Assembly (NCBI GenBank): GCA_902787975.1
Contig: CADAIP010000008.1
Location: forward strand, 1-64,000
Source of the DNA: Oscillospiraceae bacterium
GTDB lineage: Bacteria; Bacillota; Clostridia; Saccharofermentanales; Saccharofermentanaceae
Direction of reading: 5' to 3'
Length of the DNA stretch: 64,000 nt
The notes beneath the pieces were generated by a model. It was not told the DNA's origin, ran no database searches, and was given only the letters and a program-made list of their open reading frames with translations. Below, in pieces: positions 44,459 through 53,697 of this stretch; within the stretch, counting starts at the first letter, position 1; the number at the start of each line of letters is the position of its first letter. Position numbers and translations under genes: made by a program.

Positions 44459-45410
44459 ATCTGCATTGATCCAAAACTATTTTGGAATTCTTTTCAGGCG
44501 CATCAGGCTTAATGCGTATCACGTCATCCCCCATGCTTCTAAACCACGTGAGCTGACGCTTGGCATAATGCCTGGTACCTATCCTTATTCTGTCGGTTGC
44601 CTCATCCAAAGACTCTTCGCCTTCGATATATTTAAGCATCTCTTTATAACCGATGGCCTGCCAACATGTAGACTTTCTGTCCACACCGGATTCGAGAAGC
44701 ATTTTTGCTTCTTCAACAATACCATTATCGATCATTATGCCGACGCGTTTATTGATCCTGTCATAGAGCACTTCCCTGTCCCAGTCGATCATGAAAACCT
44801 TAAACGGATATTCAGGTCCGTTTTGTTTTGAGCGTTTATTCTTCTCGCTGAAAGTAATGCCGAGAGCCTTGTGAACGGCAAGCGCCCTGATAACACGTCT
44901 GGTGTTGTTGGGATGGATCTGCTTTGCCGCTTCCGGATCTTCTTCCATAAGTCTTGCATACAAAGGATCGATACCCTTTTCCGCATATTCTGCTTCAAGT
45001 TCTTTTGTAGCCTGGATCTCTGCATCCTCATCACCGGTACCATAATCAAGACCATATAAAAGGGATGAAATGTATTGGCCTGTACCTCCGCAGACAACGG
45101 GAAGTTTGCCCCTTTCAAGAATATCTTTAATAACAGGCAAAGCCGTGTTTAGATAATCGTAAACAGAGAAATCCGTTCCGGGTTCAATGATATCCGTCAG
45201 ATAGTGGGGAACGTTTCCTATCTCTTCTTTAGTGTCTTTTGCAGTACCGACATCAAGGCCTTTATAGATCTGCATTGAATCGGCACAGACGAGTTCACCG
45301 TCTGCCTGTCTGCAGATCTCCAGTGCAAGCGCACTTTTGCCGCTCGCCGTAGGCCCTGCGATTATCGGGATATATGAATATAAGCCTTTTACCGGAAACA
45401 GATTATCCAT
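44457..45410 (-). CDS. miaA: tRNA dimethylallyltransferase
   Basis: MiaA adds the isopentenyl group to A37 of tRNAs reading UNN codons, the substrate later thiolated by MiaB. The 317-residue protein has the P-loop GPTASGKSALA, the DSMQIYKGLDVGTAKD segment, PVVCGGTGQYI and the C-terminal RQLTWFR motif. Its ATG overlaps the mutL stop (TGATG). Confidence 0.96.
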   Translation of the reverse strand: MDNLFPVKGLYSYIPIIAGPTASGKSALALEICRQADGELVCADSMQIYKGLDVGTAKDTKEEIGNVPHYLTDIIEPGTDFSVYDYLNTALPVIKDILERGKLPVVCGGTGQYISSLLYGLDYGTGDEDAEIQATKELEAEYAEKGIDPLYARLMEEDPEAAKQIHPNNTRRVIRALAVHKALGITFSEKNKRSKQNGPEYPFKVFMIDWDREVLYDRINKRVGIMIDNGIVEEAKMLLESGVDRKSTCWQAIGYKEMLKYIEGEESLDEATDRIRIGTRHYAKRQLTWFRSMGDDVIRIKPDAPEKNSKIVLDQCR

Positions 45411-47350
45411 CAGACTATTCTCTTAAAATTCTTCTCGTAGTCTTTCTTTGAGACAGTGAAGAATGTCGGTCTACCGTGAGCGCAGTGATAAGGATCTTCA
45501 AGTTTGGAAAGCTTTTCGATAAGGGCCATGGCCTCCTGCTGTGTTATCTTATCGCCTGCTCTTATGGCTGCCTTACAAGCCGTAGTCTGGATAAGCTGGT
45601 ACCAGATCTCAGATTTGGAAGGAACTTCACGCTTGAGATCAGTAAGTATCGCGCTGAATACTTCTGACTGTTTTCCTGCTTTGCCGAGAGGCACTGTTCT
45701 TACCGCGATCTGTCTGTCACCCAAAAGTTCAAGCTCAAAACCATTTTCCTTGAATCTGTCTATCTTATCTTCTACAAAGCTGTAGTCTTCCCACGACAGC
45801 GTAAGTATCTGAGGAGAAAGAACTTGTTCTACAGCAGGTGCAACGCCCGGCTTTTTCTTGACCATGAATTCTTCGTACAGCACTCTCTCGTGGGCAGCAT
45901 GCTGGTCAACGATAAAGCATACGTCCTCATTCTGAAGGATGATGTAAGTCGAGAAGATTATTCCGACAAAGTCAGCCGCAGCAAGTCTGTCGATATCGGT
46001 CAAAGTCCTGTTCTCTGTCACATCCTCAATGATGGCCGGAGCAGGTGCCTCAGGCCCGCCCGAAAATACGGAAATAACTTCATCTGAAACCTTTTCTTCA
46101 ATAGCTTTAGGCTCATCGGGTGTCTCCTTCAGTGCTTCAAGATCAGGCTTGAAATCAGATAGGATCTGAAGCAGTTTGTTGGCTGCCGCCGGTTCGCCCT
46201 GCTGGCTGTTTCCGAGTTTATGTGACGCTGTCGAAGATGAAGGCTTTGAAGATGCTTTGGAAGCAGATGCAGATGCCGAGAAATCGTATCTGAGCTGCGT
46301 TCCCGTATTAGTATCCTCTTCTTCCTTCGAAGCTATGCCTCCGAACAGAGTTCCTGCTTCACCGTTCTTGTTAAGTGCATCTTTAATGCCGTGATAAACA
46401 AGTCTGAAAACATCTCCGTCATTGCTGAATTTCACTTCGCTCTTCTGCGGATGAACGTTAACATCGACCGTTCCGGGTTCGCAGTAGATCATGAGGAAAC
46501 ATATAGGGAACTTGTTCTTCATTACGGCATTCTTATATGCCTCATCGATGGCAGCCGATACGGTCTTGCTGTGGATGAGTCTTCCGTTAACATAGACTAC
46601 CTGAAGGCCTCTGTTGCCTCTGACAAAAGAAGTCATTCCGGTAAATCCTTCGATCCTTCCGCCCTCATATTTGAAGCTGACGGGGACCAGTGCTTTTGCT
46701 GTCTCTTTACCGTAAACAGCATATACTGCATCAAGTGAAGATCCGTTGCCAGGCGTGGTAAATAAGACTGATCCGTCCTTTATGAGCTTTATGGATATCT
46801 CGGGTGCAATAACAGCGATCTTTTCGATAAGTCCCGTTATGTACATTCCTTCTGTAGAATCTTTCTTAAGGAACTTGTATCTTGCAGGAAGATTCTTAAA
46901 AAGATTTCTTACCTCAACAGTGGTTCCGGTGCATGCCGCATTATCGTAAACGCCTTTTAGGGACCCGTCTTCATAGACAACTTTTGTTCCTTCACCCTCA
47001 CCCTTAAGACATGTTGTGAGAGTTACATCTGAGCACGCAGCAATTGAAGCAAGGGCCTCGCCTCTGAATCCGTTTGTTGAGAGAGAATAAATATCTTCGA
47101 TCGAATGAAGCTTGGATGTTGCGTGGATGAGAAAAGCCTTTTCCGCATCTTCCCTGTCCATACCGCATCCGTCGTCGGTTACGCGGATAAGCGATATTCC
47201 GCCGCCTGCAAATTCTACGGTGATCCTGGTAGCGCCGCTGTCTATCGCGTTATCAATCAGCTCTTTGACAACTGAAACGGGACGCTCGATTACCTCACCT
47301 GCTTTGATGGCATTGGCGGTCTTGGTATCTAATATATTAATCCTGCCCAA
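45410..47350 (-). CDS. mutL: DNA mismatch repair protein MutL
   Basis: This 646-residue protein has the GHKL ATPase motifs KAGEVIERPVSVVKEL (catalytic Glu), DDGCGM and TNGFRGEALASI. The C-terminal endonuclease has the DQHAAHERVLYEE motif, an ACKAAIRAGDKI segment and CAHGRPT. It should therefore nick the nascent strand itself, as expected for bacteria without MutH. The start is TTG at 47350, with GGAGG 6 nt upstream inside the mutS end; no better ATG exists near it. It overlaps mutS by 14 nt. Confidence 0.96.
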   Translation of the reverse strand: MGRINILDTKTANAIKAGEVIERPVSVVKELIDNAIDSGATRITVEFAGGGISLIRVTDDGCGMDREDAEKAFLIHATSKLHSIEDIYSLSTNGFRGEALASIAACSDVTLTTCLKGEGEGTKVVYEDGSLKGVYDNAACTGTTVEVRNLFKNLPARYKFLKKDSTEGMYITGLIEKIAVIAPEISIKLIKDGSVLFTTPGNGSSLDAVYAVYGKETAKALVPVSFKYEGGRIEGFTGMTSFVRGNRGLQVVYVNGRLIHSKTVSAAIDEAYKNAVMKNKFPICFLMIYCEPGTVDVNVHPQKSEVKFSNDGDVFRLVYHGIKDALNKNGEAGTLFGGIASKEEEDTNTGTQLRYDFSASASASKASSKPSSSTASHKLGNSQQGEPAAANKLLQILSDFKPDLEALKETPDEPKAIEEKVSDEVISVFSGGPEAPAPAIIEDVTENRTLTDIDRLAAADFVGIIFSTYIILQNEDVCFIVDQHAAHERVLYEEFMVKKKPGVAPAVEQVLSPQILTLSWEDYSFVEDKIDRFKENGFELELLGDRQIAVRTVPLGKAGKQSEVFSAILTDLKREVPSKSEIWYQLIQTTACKAAIRAGDKITQQEAMALIEKLSKLEDPYHCAHGRPTFFTVSKKDYEKNFKRIV

Positions 47351-50075
47351 CGTCTTCCTCCGAGCACTTCTGCTTCAATTCATAGAGTATGTTCATTGCT
47401 TCAATAGGCGTAAGTCTCGTGGGATCGAGATCTCTTAAAGTCTGACGGATCTTATCTTCCTTGCGGTAAACAACGTTATCGGGATTAAAGAAAGATTCCT
47501 GGCCGGGCATTACTTCAGTGGAGAGTTCCTCATCACTGTTCATGTTCTCTCGGTTACCCTTGACCTTGAACTTTCCGATCCTCTCAAGCTCTGAAAGAAT
47601 TGCCTTTGAACGCAGCAGGACATCTGAAGGAAGCCCTGCAAGTCTTGCAACTTCTATACCGTAACTGTCTGAAGTTCCGCCTGATGAGATCTTATGAAGG
47701 AATGTAACGCTGTCACCTTCCTCTTTGACCTCAACGTGATTGTTATATACTCCGCGGTTAAGACGCTCAAGCTGGTTGAGCTCGTGATAATGCGTAGCGA
47801 AAATAGTTCTGCTGTAAAGAATGTTAGGGTCGATGATGTATTCGATAACTGCCCATGCAATTGAGAGGCCGTCGTATGTGCTGGTACCTCTTCCTACCTC
47901 ATCGAGGAGCAATAAGCTCTTACGGGTAGCATTCTTAAGGATATAAGACACTTCCCTCATCTCGACCATGAACGTTGACTGTCCGGTGGAAATATCGTCA
48001 GATGCGCCGATCCTTGTAAAAATGTGATCCACAAGTCCGATCTTCGCGCTCTGTGCAGGAACAAAAGATCCTATCTGTGCCATGAGAACGATAAGAGCCG
48101 TCTGTCTCATGAATGTAGACTTACCTGCCATGTTAGGACCGGTAAGTACCATAAGTCTTTTTTCTTCGTCCATCGTAATGTCGTTGGGAACGAATGACTC
48201 ATGAGAAGATCTCATCATCTGCTCAACGACGGGATGTCTTCCGCCCTTGATATCAATGACCTCTGAATCGTCAATAGAAGGCTTAACGTAATTCTCGACT
48301 TCCGCAAGCTCGGCCAGCGAAGTGATAACGTCAGTCTGAGCAATTGAACGTGCTGTATCAAAGAGCTTCTGGGATACGGCTGAAACCTTTTCCCTTACTT
48401 CTGTAAACAGTTCATACTCGAGTGCGATACGGCGTGATGAAGCTGATACGATCTTATCTTCGAGTTCCTTGATCTGCGGAGTAATATAACGCTCATTGTT
48501 TACGAGAGTCTGCTTTCTTACATACTCTTCAGGCACCTTGTCAGACTGGCTTCTGGGAATGTCGATGAAGTATCCGAACACCTTGTTGTAACCGATCTTG
48601 AGAGTCTTGATACCTGTCCTCTCGCGCTCGTTATTCTCAAGCTGGAGAATGTATTCTTTTGCATTCTTGGCCAGGTCGTAAAGCTCATCACATTCAGCAT
48701 TATATCCGCGCTTGATGATGTCACCGTCTTTAACGGTAACAGGAGCATCTTCATTGATGGACTTCTCGAGAAGTTCGCAGATATCAGTAAGAGGATCCAT
48801 TGAATTCTTTATCTCTTTGAACATGCCCTTGCTGAATTCTTCCAGACCTTCTCTTACGAAAGGAATCTTGCGCAAAGAGTTTCTCAACGCCAGAAGATCT
48901 CTGGCATTGCATGTTCCCAAAGAGACCTTGCCCGAAAGACGTTCGATATCGTATAGTCCTGACAGACCTTCAATGATCTGCTGGCGCGCCATGTATTTCT
49001 CTTTTGCTTCCTCAACGGCATCAAGCCTTCTGTTTATGGCCTTAACGCTTATCAATGGCTCTTCTACCCACTTGCGCAGAAGTCTTGCGCCCATTGAAGT
49101 CTTGGTCCTGTCTATTGCCCAGAGGAGCGAACCCCTCTTCTGTTTTGTCCTGATGGTCGAAGTAAGTTCCAGTCCCGTACGCGTAGCGATATCAAGTTCC
49201 ATCGTATCGGAGATCTTATAGCACCTTACTACGTCAAGATATCTGACCTTATCGGTCTGGGTCTCTTCGGCATAAAGGATGAGAGCCGCGCAGGCGCAGA
49301 ACATCATCTCTGGATTGGTAAAGAGCTTGGCATCCTGGACCGCAGCGCCGCTGTTTCTGAAAAGGCTTTCGGAGAAGTCCCTGTCATTACGGCGTGTCAG
49401 TGCGATATCAGTTCCTGTCCTAATAGCTGACAGTTCGGGAGTGCCCTCAAAGTTTGAGTTATAGATGATCTCTGACGGAGAATATTTGCCGATGAGATTT
49501 ATCAGGTGCTCACCGTTATCCGTAAGAGTCAGCTGTGTAGCTTCGAAATCACCTGTCGAGATATCCGCGCACGCAACGCCGAACTGCGAGCCTACGCAGT
49601 AGATACTCATCAGGAAGTTATTCTTTCTGTCTTCAAGTCCGCCCGATTCCGTGATGGTACCGGGTGTAAGGATCTTTATGATGCCTCTTTTAACAAGGCC
49701 TGTGGCAACCGAAGGATCTTCGAGCTGCTCGCAGATGGCAACCTTATATCCTGCCTGGACGAGCCTGTTGGCATATGTTGAATATGCATGGAAAGGAATG
49801 CCGCACATCGGCGCCCTGTAACCTGAACCGCAGTCTCTTCTTGTTAATGCGAGTTCAAGGATCTTAGCTGCCTTTACGGCATCATCGAAAAACATCTCAT
49901 AGAAGTCGCCGAGTCTGTATAACAGGAACGAATCCTCGCACTTTGCCTTCATCTCGGCGTAGTGCTGCATCATGGGCGAAAGCTCTTCAGGCTTAAGGTC
50001 TGAAAGGCTCATCGGGAACTGGCCGGCCGCTTTTACGTTATTCTCATCAAATCCGTTGTTATCGACCATGCTCAT
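47337..50075 (-). CDS. mutS: DNA mismatch repair protein MutS
   Basis: MutS detects mispairs and recruits MutL. The 912-residue protein has the mismatch-reading FYE (Phe58-Tyr-Glu60) in LGDFYEMFFDD, the clamp and lever domains, and the ABC ATPase with GPNMAGKSTFMRQ, DDISTGQSTFMVEM and LLDEVGRGTSTYDG. The N-terminus is about 25 residues longer than usual before the FYE motif. Both ATG codons at 50075 and 50069 are possible; the second has better spacing to GGGAG. The miaB stop overlaps the first ATG. Confidence 0.96.
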   Translation of the reverse strand: MSMVDNNGFDENNVKAAGQFPMSLSDLKPEELSPMMQHYAEMKAKCEDSFLLYRLGDFYEMFFDDAVKAAKILELALTRRDCGSGYRAPMCGIPFHAYSTYANRLVQAGYKVAICEQLEDPSVATGLVKRGIIKILTPGTITESGGLEDRKNNFLMSIYCVGSQFGVACADISTGDFEATQLTLTDNGEHLINLIGKYSPSEIIYNSNFEGTPELSAIRTGTDIALTRRNDRDFSESLFRNSGAAVQDAKLFTNPEMMFCACAALILYAEETQTDKVRYLDVVRCYKISDTMELDIATRTGLELTSTIRTKQKRGSLLWAIDRTKTSMGARLLRKWVEEPLISVKAINRRLDAVEEAKEKYMARQQIIEGLSGLYDIERLSGKVSLGTCNARDLLALRNSLRKIPFVREGLEEFSKGMFKEIKNSMDPLTDICELLEKSINEDAPVTVKDGDIIKRGYNAECDELYDLAKNAKEYILQLENNERERTGIKTLKIGYNKVFGYFIDIPRSQSDKVPEEYVRKQTLVNNERYITPQIKELEDKIVSASSRRIALEYELFTEVREKVSAVSQKLFDTARSIAQTDVITSLAELAEVENYVKPSIDDSEVIDIKGGRHPVVEQMMRSSHESFVPNDITMDEEKRLMVLTGPNMAGKSTFMRQTALIVLMAQIGSFVPAQSAKIGLVDHIFTRIGASDDISTGQSTFMVEMREVSYILKNATRKSLLLLDEVGRGTSTYDGLSIAWAVIEYIIDPNILYSRTIFATHYHELNQLERLNRGVYNNHVEVKEEGDSVTFLHKISSGGTSDSYGIEVARLAGLPSDVLLRSKAILSELERIGKFKVKGNRENMNSDEELSTEVMPGQESFFNPDNVVYRKEDKIRQTLRDLDPTRLTPIEAMNILYELKQKCSEEDVGQD

Positions 50076-51535
50076 TCTCCCTTCAGGCTGACGAGCACAC
50101 CGTCAACGGAATAAGGTCTTGCACGTTCGATCCTGACCTCGCAGAGCCTGCCTTCAAGCATATCAGGACCTACCTCGATGCCGAGATCCGAAGGAATCGT
50201 AAAGTTAACCAGATGATTTGTAATTGTCCTTCCGGAGAAGGTCATGTCACCTGCCTTGCTGATGCCTTCGATAAGCACTTCGTAAGTCTTGCCGACAAGT
50301 CTGGCATTGGACTCTTCTGCAAATCGGTTCGTATATTCCGTAAGTCTTCCGAATCTTTCAGTCACTACATACTGCGGGATCTGATCAGGGAACGAGGCGG
50401 CCTTCGTGCCGGGCCTCGGAGAATACTGGAAAGTAAATGCTGCATCGAACTTTGCCTTATCAACGGCTACAAGTGTCTGCTCAAAGTCTTCCTCGGTCTC
50501 ACCCGGGAATCCTACGATAATGTCAGTCGTAAGCGATCCGCCTTCTACTTTGGTTCTGAATTTATCAACGATCTCAAGGAATCTGTCAATCGTATAAGGA
50601 CGGTTCATATCCTTTAAGACTTTGTCAGAACCTGACTGCATTGCCAGGTGGAGATGCTTTTCGACATTGGGTCTTGTAGCCATTATGTCTATGACCTCGT
50701 CAGAAAGGTCCTTTGGATGTGAAGACATGAATCTTACTCTTGAGAATTCCTTGAAATCAGATGCCGCTCTTAAGATATCGGCAAATGTCTTTCCGCCTTC
50801 ACCCTTATAAGAATTGACGTTCTGGCCTAAGAGCATGACTTCCTTATAGCCCTTGAAAGCGAGTTCTGCGAGTTCTCTTACGATCTCGTCGAAATCCCTT
50901 GATCTCTCCCTGCCTCTGGCATAAGGAACGATGCAGTAAGAACAGAAGTTATTGCAGCCGTACATGATGGGCACGAGAGCCCTGAACTTTCTTTTTCTGT
51001 CGATCGGGAAAAAGCTGTCTTCCGCAATATAGTCATCGGCAGATATGTTTACCATCTGCTTCTTGTCTCTTATCGAATCTCTCAGAAGGACCGGAAATCT
51101 GTGTATCTGCTGAGGATCGAAAACAAGATCCACATAAGGATATGATTTCTTGATCTTTGCGACGTTCTCGGGAACCTTCATCATGCATCCGCAAACAGCG
51201 ATGATCACATCCCTGTCAGTCTTCTTGAGCGCCTTGAAAACACCGAGATTGCCGAACAGGTGTCTGTCAGCATTCTCTCTGACAGAGCATGTGTTGAAAA
51301 CGATGACATCGGCACCATCGAGCTCCCCGCCCGAAGATTCCTTAAGTCCCATTGAAGTCAGCATACCCGTGAGTTTCTCGGAATCAGATTCATTGAGCTG
51401 ACATCCGTAAGTCAGGACGTTATATGTTAAAGCTCTTCCCTTGCGTGCTCCCAGAGATGAAAAATACTCACTAAGCTCCGATATAGCGGCGTCAAAGTCA
51501 ATCTTGTCTTTATCTGTAGTCTTAATAATTGCCAT
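50072..51535 (-). CDS. miaB: tRNA-2-methylthio-N6-dimethylallyladenosine synthase
   Basis: This radical SAM methylthiotransferase completes ms2i6A37. The 487-residue protein has an N-terminal UPF0004 domain with three Cys ligands (TYGCQLNES, FNTCSVRENA, VCGCM), the radical SAM CxxxCxxC in MYGCNNFCSYCIVPY, and a C-terminal TRAM domain. It heads the miaB-mutS-mutL-miaA unit, so both steps of the same modification flank the mismatch repair genes. An N-terminal extension of about 35 residues precedes the first domain. Confidence 0.96.
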   Translation of the reverse strand: MAIIKTTDKDKIDFDAAISELSEYFSSLGARKGRALTYNVLTYGCQLNESDSEKLTGMLTSMGLKESSGGELDGADVIVFNTCSVRENADRHLFGNLGVFKALKKTDRDVIIAVCGCMMKVPENVAKIKKSYPYVDLVFDPQQIHRFPVLLRDSIRDKKQMVNISADDYIAEDSFFPIDRKRKFRALVPIMYGCNNFCSYCIVPYARGRERSRDFDEIVRELAELAFKGYKEVMLLGQNVNSYKGEGGKTFADILRAASDFKEFSRVRFMSSHPKDLSDEVIDIMATRPNVEKHLHLAMQSGSDKVLKDMNRPYTIDRFLEIVDKFRTKVEGGSLTTDIIVGFPGETEEDFEQTLVAVDKAKFDAAFTFQYSPRPGTKAASFPDQIPQYVVTERFGRLTEYTNRFAEESNARLVGKTYEVLIEGISKAGDMTFSGRTITNHLVNFTIPSDLGIEVGPDMLEGRLCEVRIERARPYSVDGVLVSLKGE

Positions 51536-51617
51536 TTAATGCTCCATTTCATAACCTCGCTAATTATACAGTAAATCGCTTTATATTTTTAATTAAAATT
51601 ACACTAACGCGTTTTTA

Positions 51618-51646
51618 TTTGTTTTTTCCTCAAAAGAAAATATAAT
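51618..51646 (+). promoter_or_regulatory. Predicted promoter of the carboxypeptidase gene
   Basis: A perfect TATAAT (51641-51646) lies 17 bases after a weak TTTGTT (51618-51623). Transcription would start near 51653, which supports translation from the ATG at 51677 rather than 51650. Confidence 0.5.
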
Positions 51647-51676
51647 GTTATGGTCAAAATCAAAATGGGAGACCTT

Positions 51677-53107
51677 ATGAAAGCATTCGGTAAAAAGATC
51701 TTAACCGGCATAACTGCCCTTTTCATCACTGTTTCAAGCATTCTGGCTTCCACAGGCACAATAGTTGCGGCCGATGAAACACATCCTGACGATCCCAACG
51801 ACGGCGTCGTCACCGCTTCAGAGCGCAAAACTGACCTTTTAAGCGAAGTTCATGAGGATGCTCCTGAGATCTCCGCTTCTTCTTATATTCTTTACGATGC
51901 CACCAGCGGCACTATCCTTTTGGGCAGTGATTACGATGTCCAAAAAGAGCCTGCTTCAATGACAAAGGTCATGACTGTCCTTCTGGCATTGGAGCGTCTC
52001 GACATGAACGAGACCGTCACCATCACTGAAGAGATCGCCGAAGCAATGGACGAGATCACTTCCGACTACGTTAAGCTCGGTCTTCAGGAAGGCGAAGAGA
52101 TCAGCGTACAAGATCTCATTTATGCTGCAGTCCTTAAGTCAGCCAACGATGCCAGCCTTGCACTCGGCATGTACATGGGCGGCACGGAAGCAGGATTCTG
52201 CGAGATCATGAACGCCAAGGCTTCAGAGCTCGGCTGCATCAACACACACTTCTCTTCTGCTTACGGTCTTTCAGACCCCAACAACGTTACAACACCTTAC
52301 GATATGGCTCTTATCCTTAACGAAGCCGTAACCAACACGAACTATTCAGAGATCGCCAAGACTCTTAACTATACGATCAGCGCTACCAACAAATACAGCA
52401 GCGAGAGAGACCTTGCCAACAGCAACAGGTTCGTAAACACAACAACATACGGTTACGAGTACTATGCAGGCGGCAAGACGGGATTTACGAATTCCGCAGG
52501 CTACACACTCTGCGCAGCTGCAAAGAAGAACAACAGAACACTTGTCGGATGCGTATTTAACGCAGAAGACCCTGACATCAGATATTCTGACCTCATAAGA
52601 CTTTTCGAGTACGGCTACTCAACATTTGCAACTGTTGAGATAACTGAAACCGAGTTTACTCCACTTATTGAAGAAGCCAACATGCAGATATCAGATCTCC
52701 TGTCAGACACAAACCTTTTTGTAGCCGAGCAGAGAGTCGTTCTTGACCAGTACATAACGACCACATCAGCAAGAGCCCAGCTCGGAAGCACAAACAGGAT
52801 AGACCTGTCGCAAACGGTAATTGATACACAGGCAGATGAACAGACACTTGAGATACCTCTTTGCAAGGTTTATTCCGATAAGACATATCTCATCGGAAGC
52901 CTTGTCATCGAGATTAAGAAAAAGACCGGAGTCGTAGAGGTAAACCCCGAGAAGGTTACCAACCTTACCAGCCTTCGAAGCATTTTCGTGACTTTCGCCG
53001 TACTGTCGGGACTTCTTCTCCTGCTCGTAATCGTGCTCCTCATCTTCCGCGCACGCATAATCAAGCGCAGAAGAGACGAAGTCACCAAGCGTGCAAATAT
53101 GCTCTGA
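51677..53107 (+). CDS. D-alanyl-D-alanine carboxypeptidase (DacF/PBP5 type)
   Basis: This low-molecular-weight penicillin-binding protein trims the terminal D-Ala of peptidoglycan stems. From the chosen start it has 476 residues: a signal peptide (about 1-32) and the serine peptidase S11 domain with SMTK (Ser94, Lys97), SAN (155-157) and KTG (267-269). A C-terminal beta domain follows, then a membrane helix (about 440-462) with a basic cytoplasmic tail. The true transmembrane helix replaces the amphipathic anchor of classical PBP5. It converges with the Fur-family gene. Confidence 0.93.
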   Translation: MKAFGKKILTGITALFITVSSILASTGTIVAADETHPDDPNDGVVTASERKTDLLSEVHEDAPEISASSYILYDATSGTILLGSDYDVQKEPASMTKVMTVLLALERLDMNETVTITEEIAEAMDEITSDYVKLGLQEGEEISVQDLIYAAVLKSANDASLALGMYMGGTEAGFCEIMNAKASELGCINTHFSSAYGLSDPNNVTTPYDMALILNEAVTNTNYSEIAKTLNYTISATNKYSSERDLANSNRFVNTTTYGYEYYAGGKTGFTNSAGYTLCAAAKKNNRTLVGCVFNAEDPDIRYSDLIRLFEYGYSTFATVEITETEFTPLIEEANMQISDLLSDTNLFVAEQRVVLDQYITTTSARAQLGSTNRIDLSQTVIDTQADEQTLEIPLCKVYSDKTYLIGSLVIEIKKKTGVVEVNPEKVTNLTSLRSIFVTFAVLSGLLLLLVIVLLIFRARIIKRRRDEVTKRANML

Positions 53108-53110
53108 TAA

Positions 53111-53539
53111 TCAGGAATCGCTGTTATTGCATTCGTTGCAGATCCCGTAGAAAACCGTTCTTTTAGGATCAAGCACAAAGCCGTGTTCTTCTGACACGTG
53201 CTCGAAAAATGCATTTATCTCATCACAGTTAAGGTGGATAAGCTTGCCGCACTGCTCACATTTCATGTGATAGCACTTTCCCTGGCTGCAGTGCTCCGTG
53301 CCTATGAATTCATAGCAAGCCGGAGATTTCTCATCGATGATGTACTTATTTACCAGGCCGTCAGTCGTAAGACGGTCCAGACGTCTGTATATCGTGGCCT
53401 GGCCGATGTTTATTCCCTGTTTTCTGAAATGATCGGATATCTCCTGGCTCGTGAAATGCGAACCCGCATTATCCTTAAGGAAATTAAGGATCTCACAAGA
53501 CTGCTTAGTATTATATGAGCCGCTCTTTGTTCTGCCCAT
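53111..53539 (-). CDS. Fur-family metalloregulator
   Basis: This 142-residue regulator has an N-terminal winged helix (TSQEISDHFRKQGINIGQATIYRRLDRL) and a C-terminal dimerisation domain. The domain has CEQC and CNEC zinc-type pairs plus the HMKCEQCGKLIHLNC and FEHVSEEHGF metal-site segments. Several extra cysteines (CSQGKCYH) are present. From sequence alone it cannot be assigned safely to Fur, Zur or PerR. An inverted repeat lies just upstream of its start, between it and the divergent acyltransferase gene. Confidence 0.9.
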   Translation of the reverse strand: MGRTKSGSYNTKQSCEILNFLKDNAGSHFTSQEISDHFRKQGINIGQATIYRRLDRLTTDGLVNKYIIDEKSPACYEFIGTEHCSQGKCYHMKCEQCGKLIHLNCDEINAFFEHVSEEHGFVLDPKRTVFYGICNECNNSDS

Positions 53540-53559
53540 CTTAATCCTCCGATCAGAAT

Positions 53560-53574
53560 CTAACTGTAAGTTAG
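53560..53574. promoter_or_regulatory. Possible Fur-family operator
   Basis: CTAAC-TGTAA-GTTAG is a perfect 5-5-5 inverted repeat. It lies 20 bases upstream of the regulator's ATG and in front of the divergent gene. Its position suits autoregulation, but it does not match the classic Fur or PerR box in full. Confidence 0.4.
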
Positions 53575-53697
53575 GATATTAGGAGCAGATTGAATTGTCA
53601 ATGTATAAGAAGTTTATTAACTAATATGCTATTATTAGATTTTATGAGCACAAACAGCCCCGCTGTTATATTTATATTAATAAATTGGAAGATTTGG

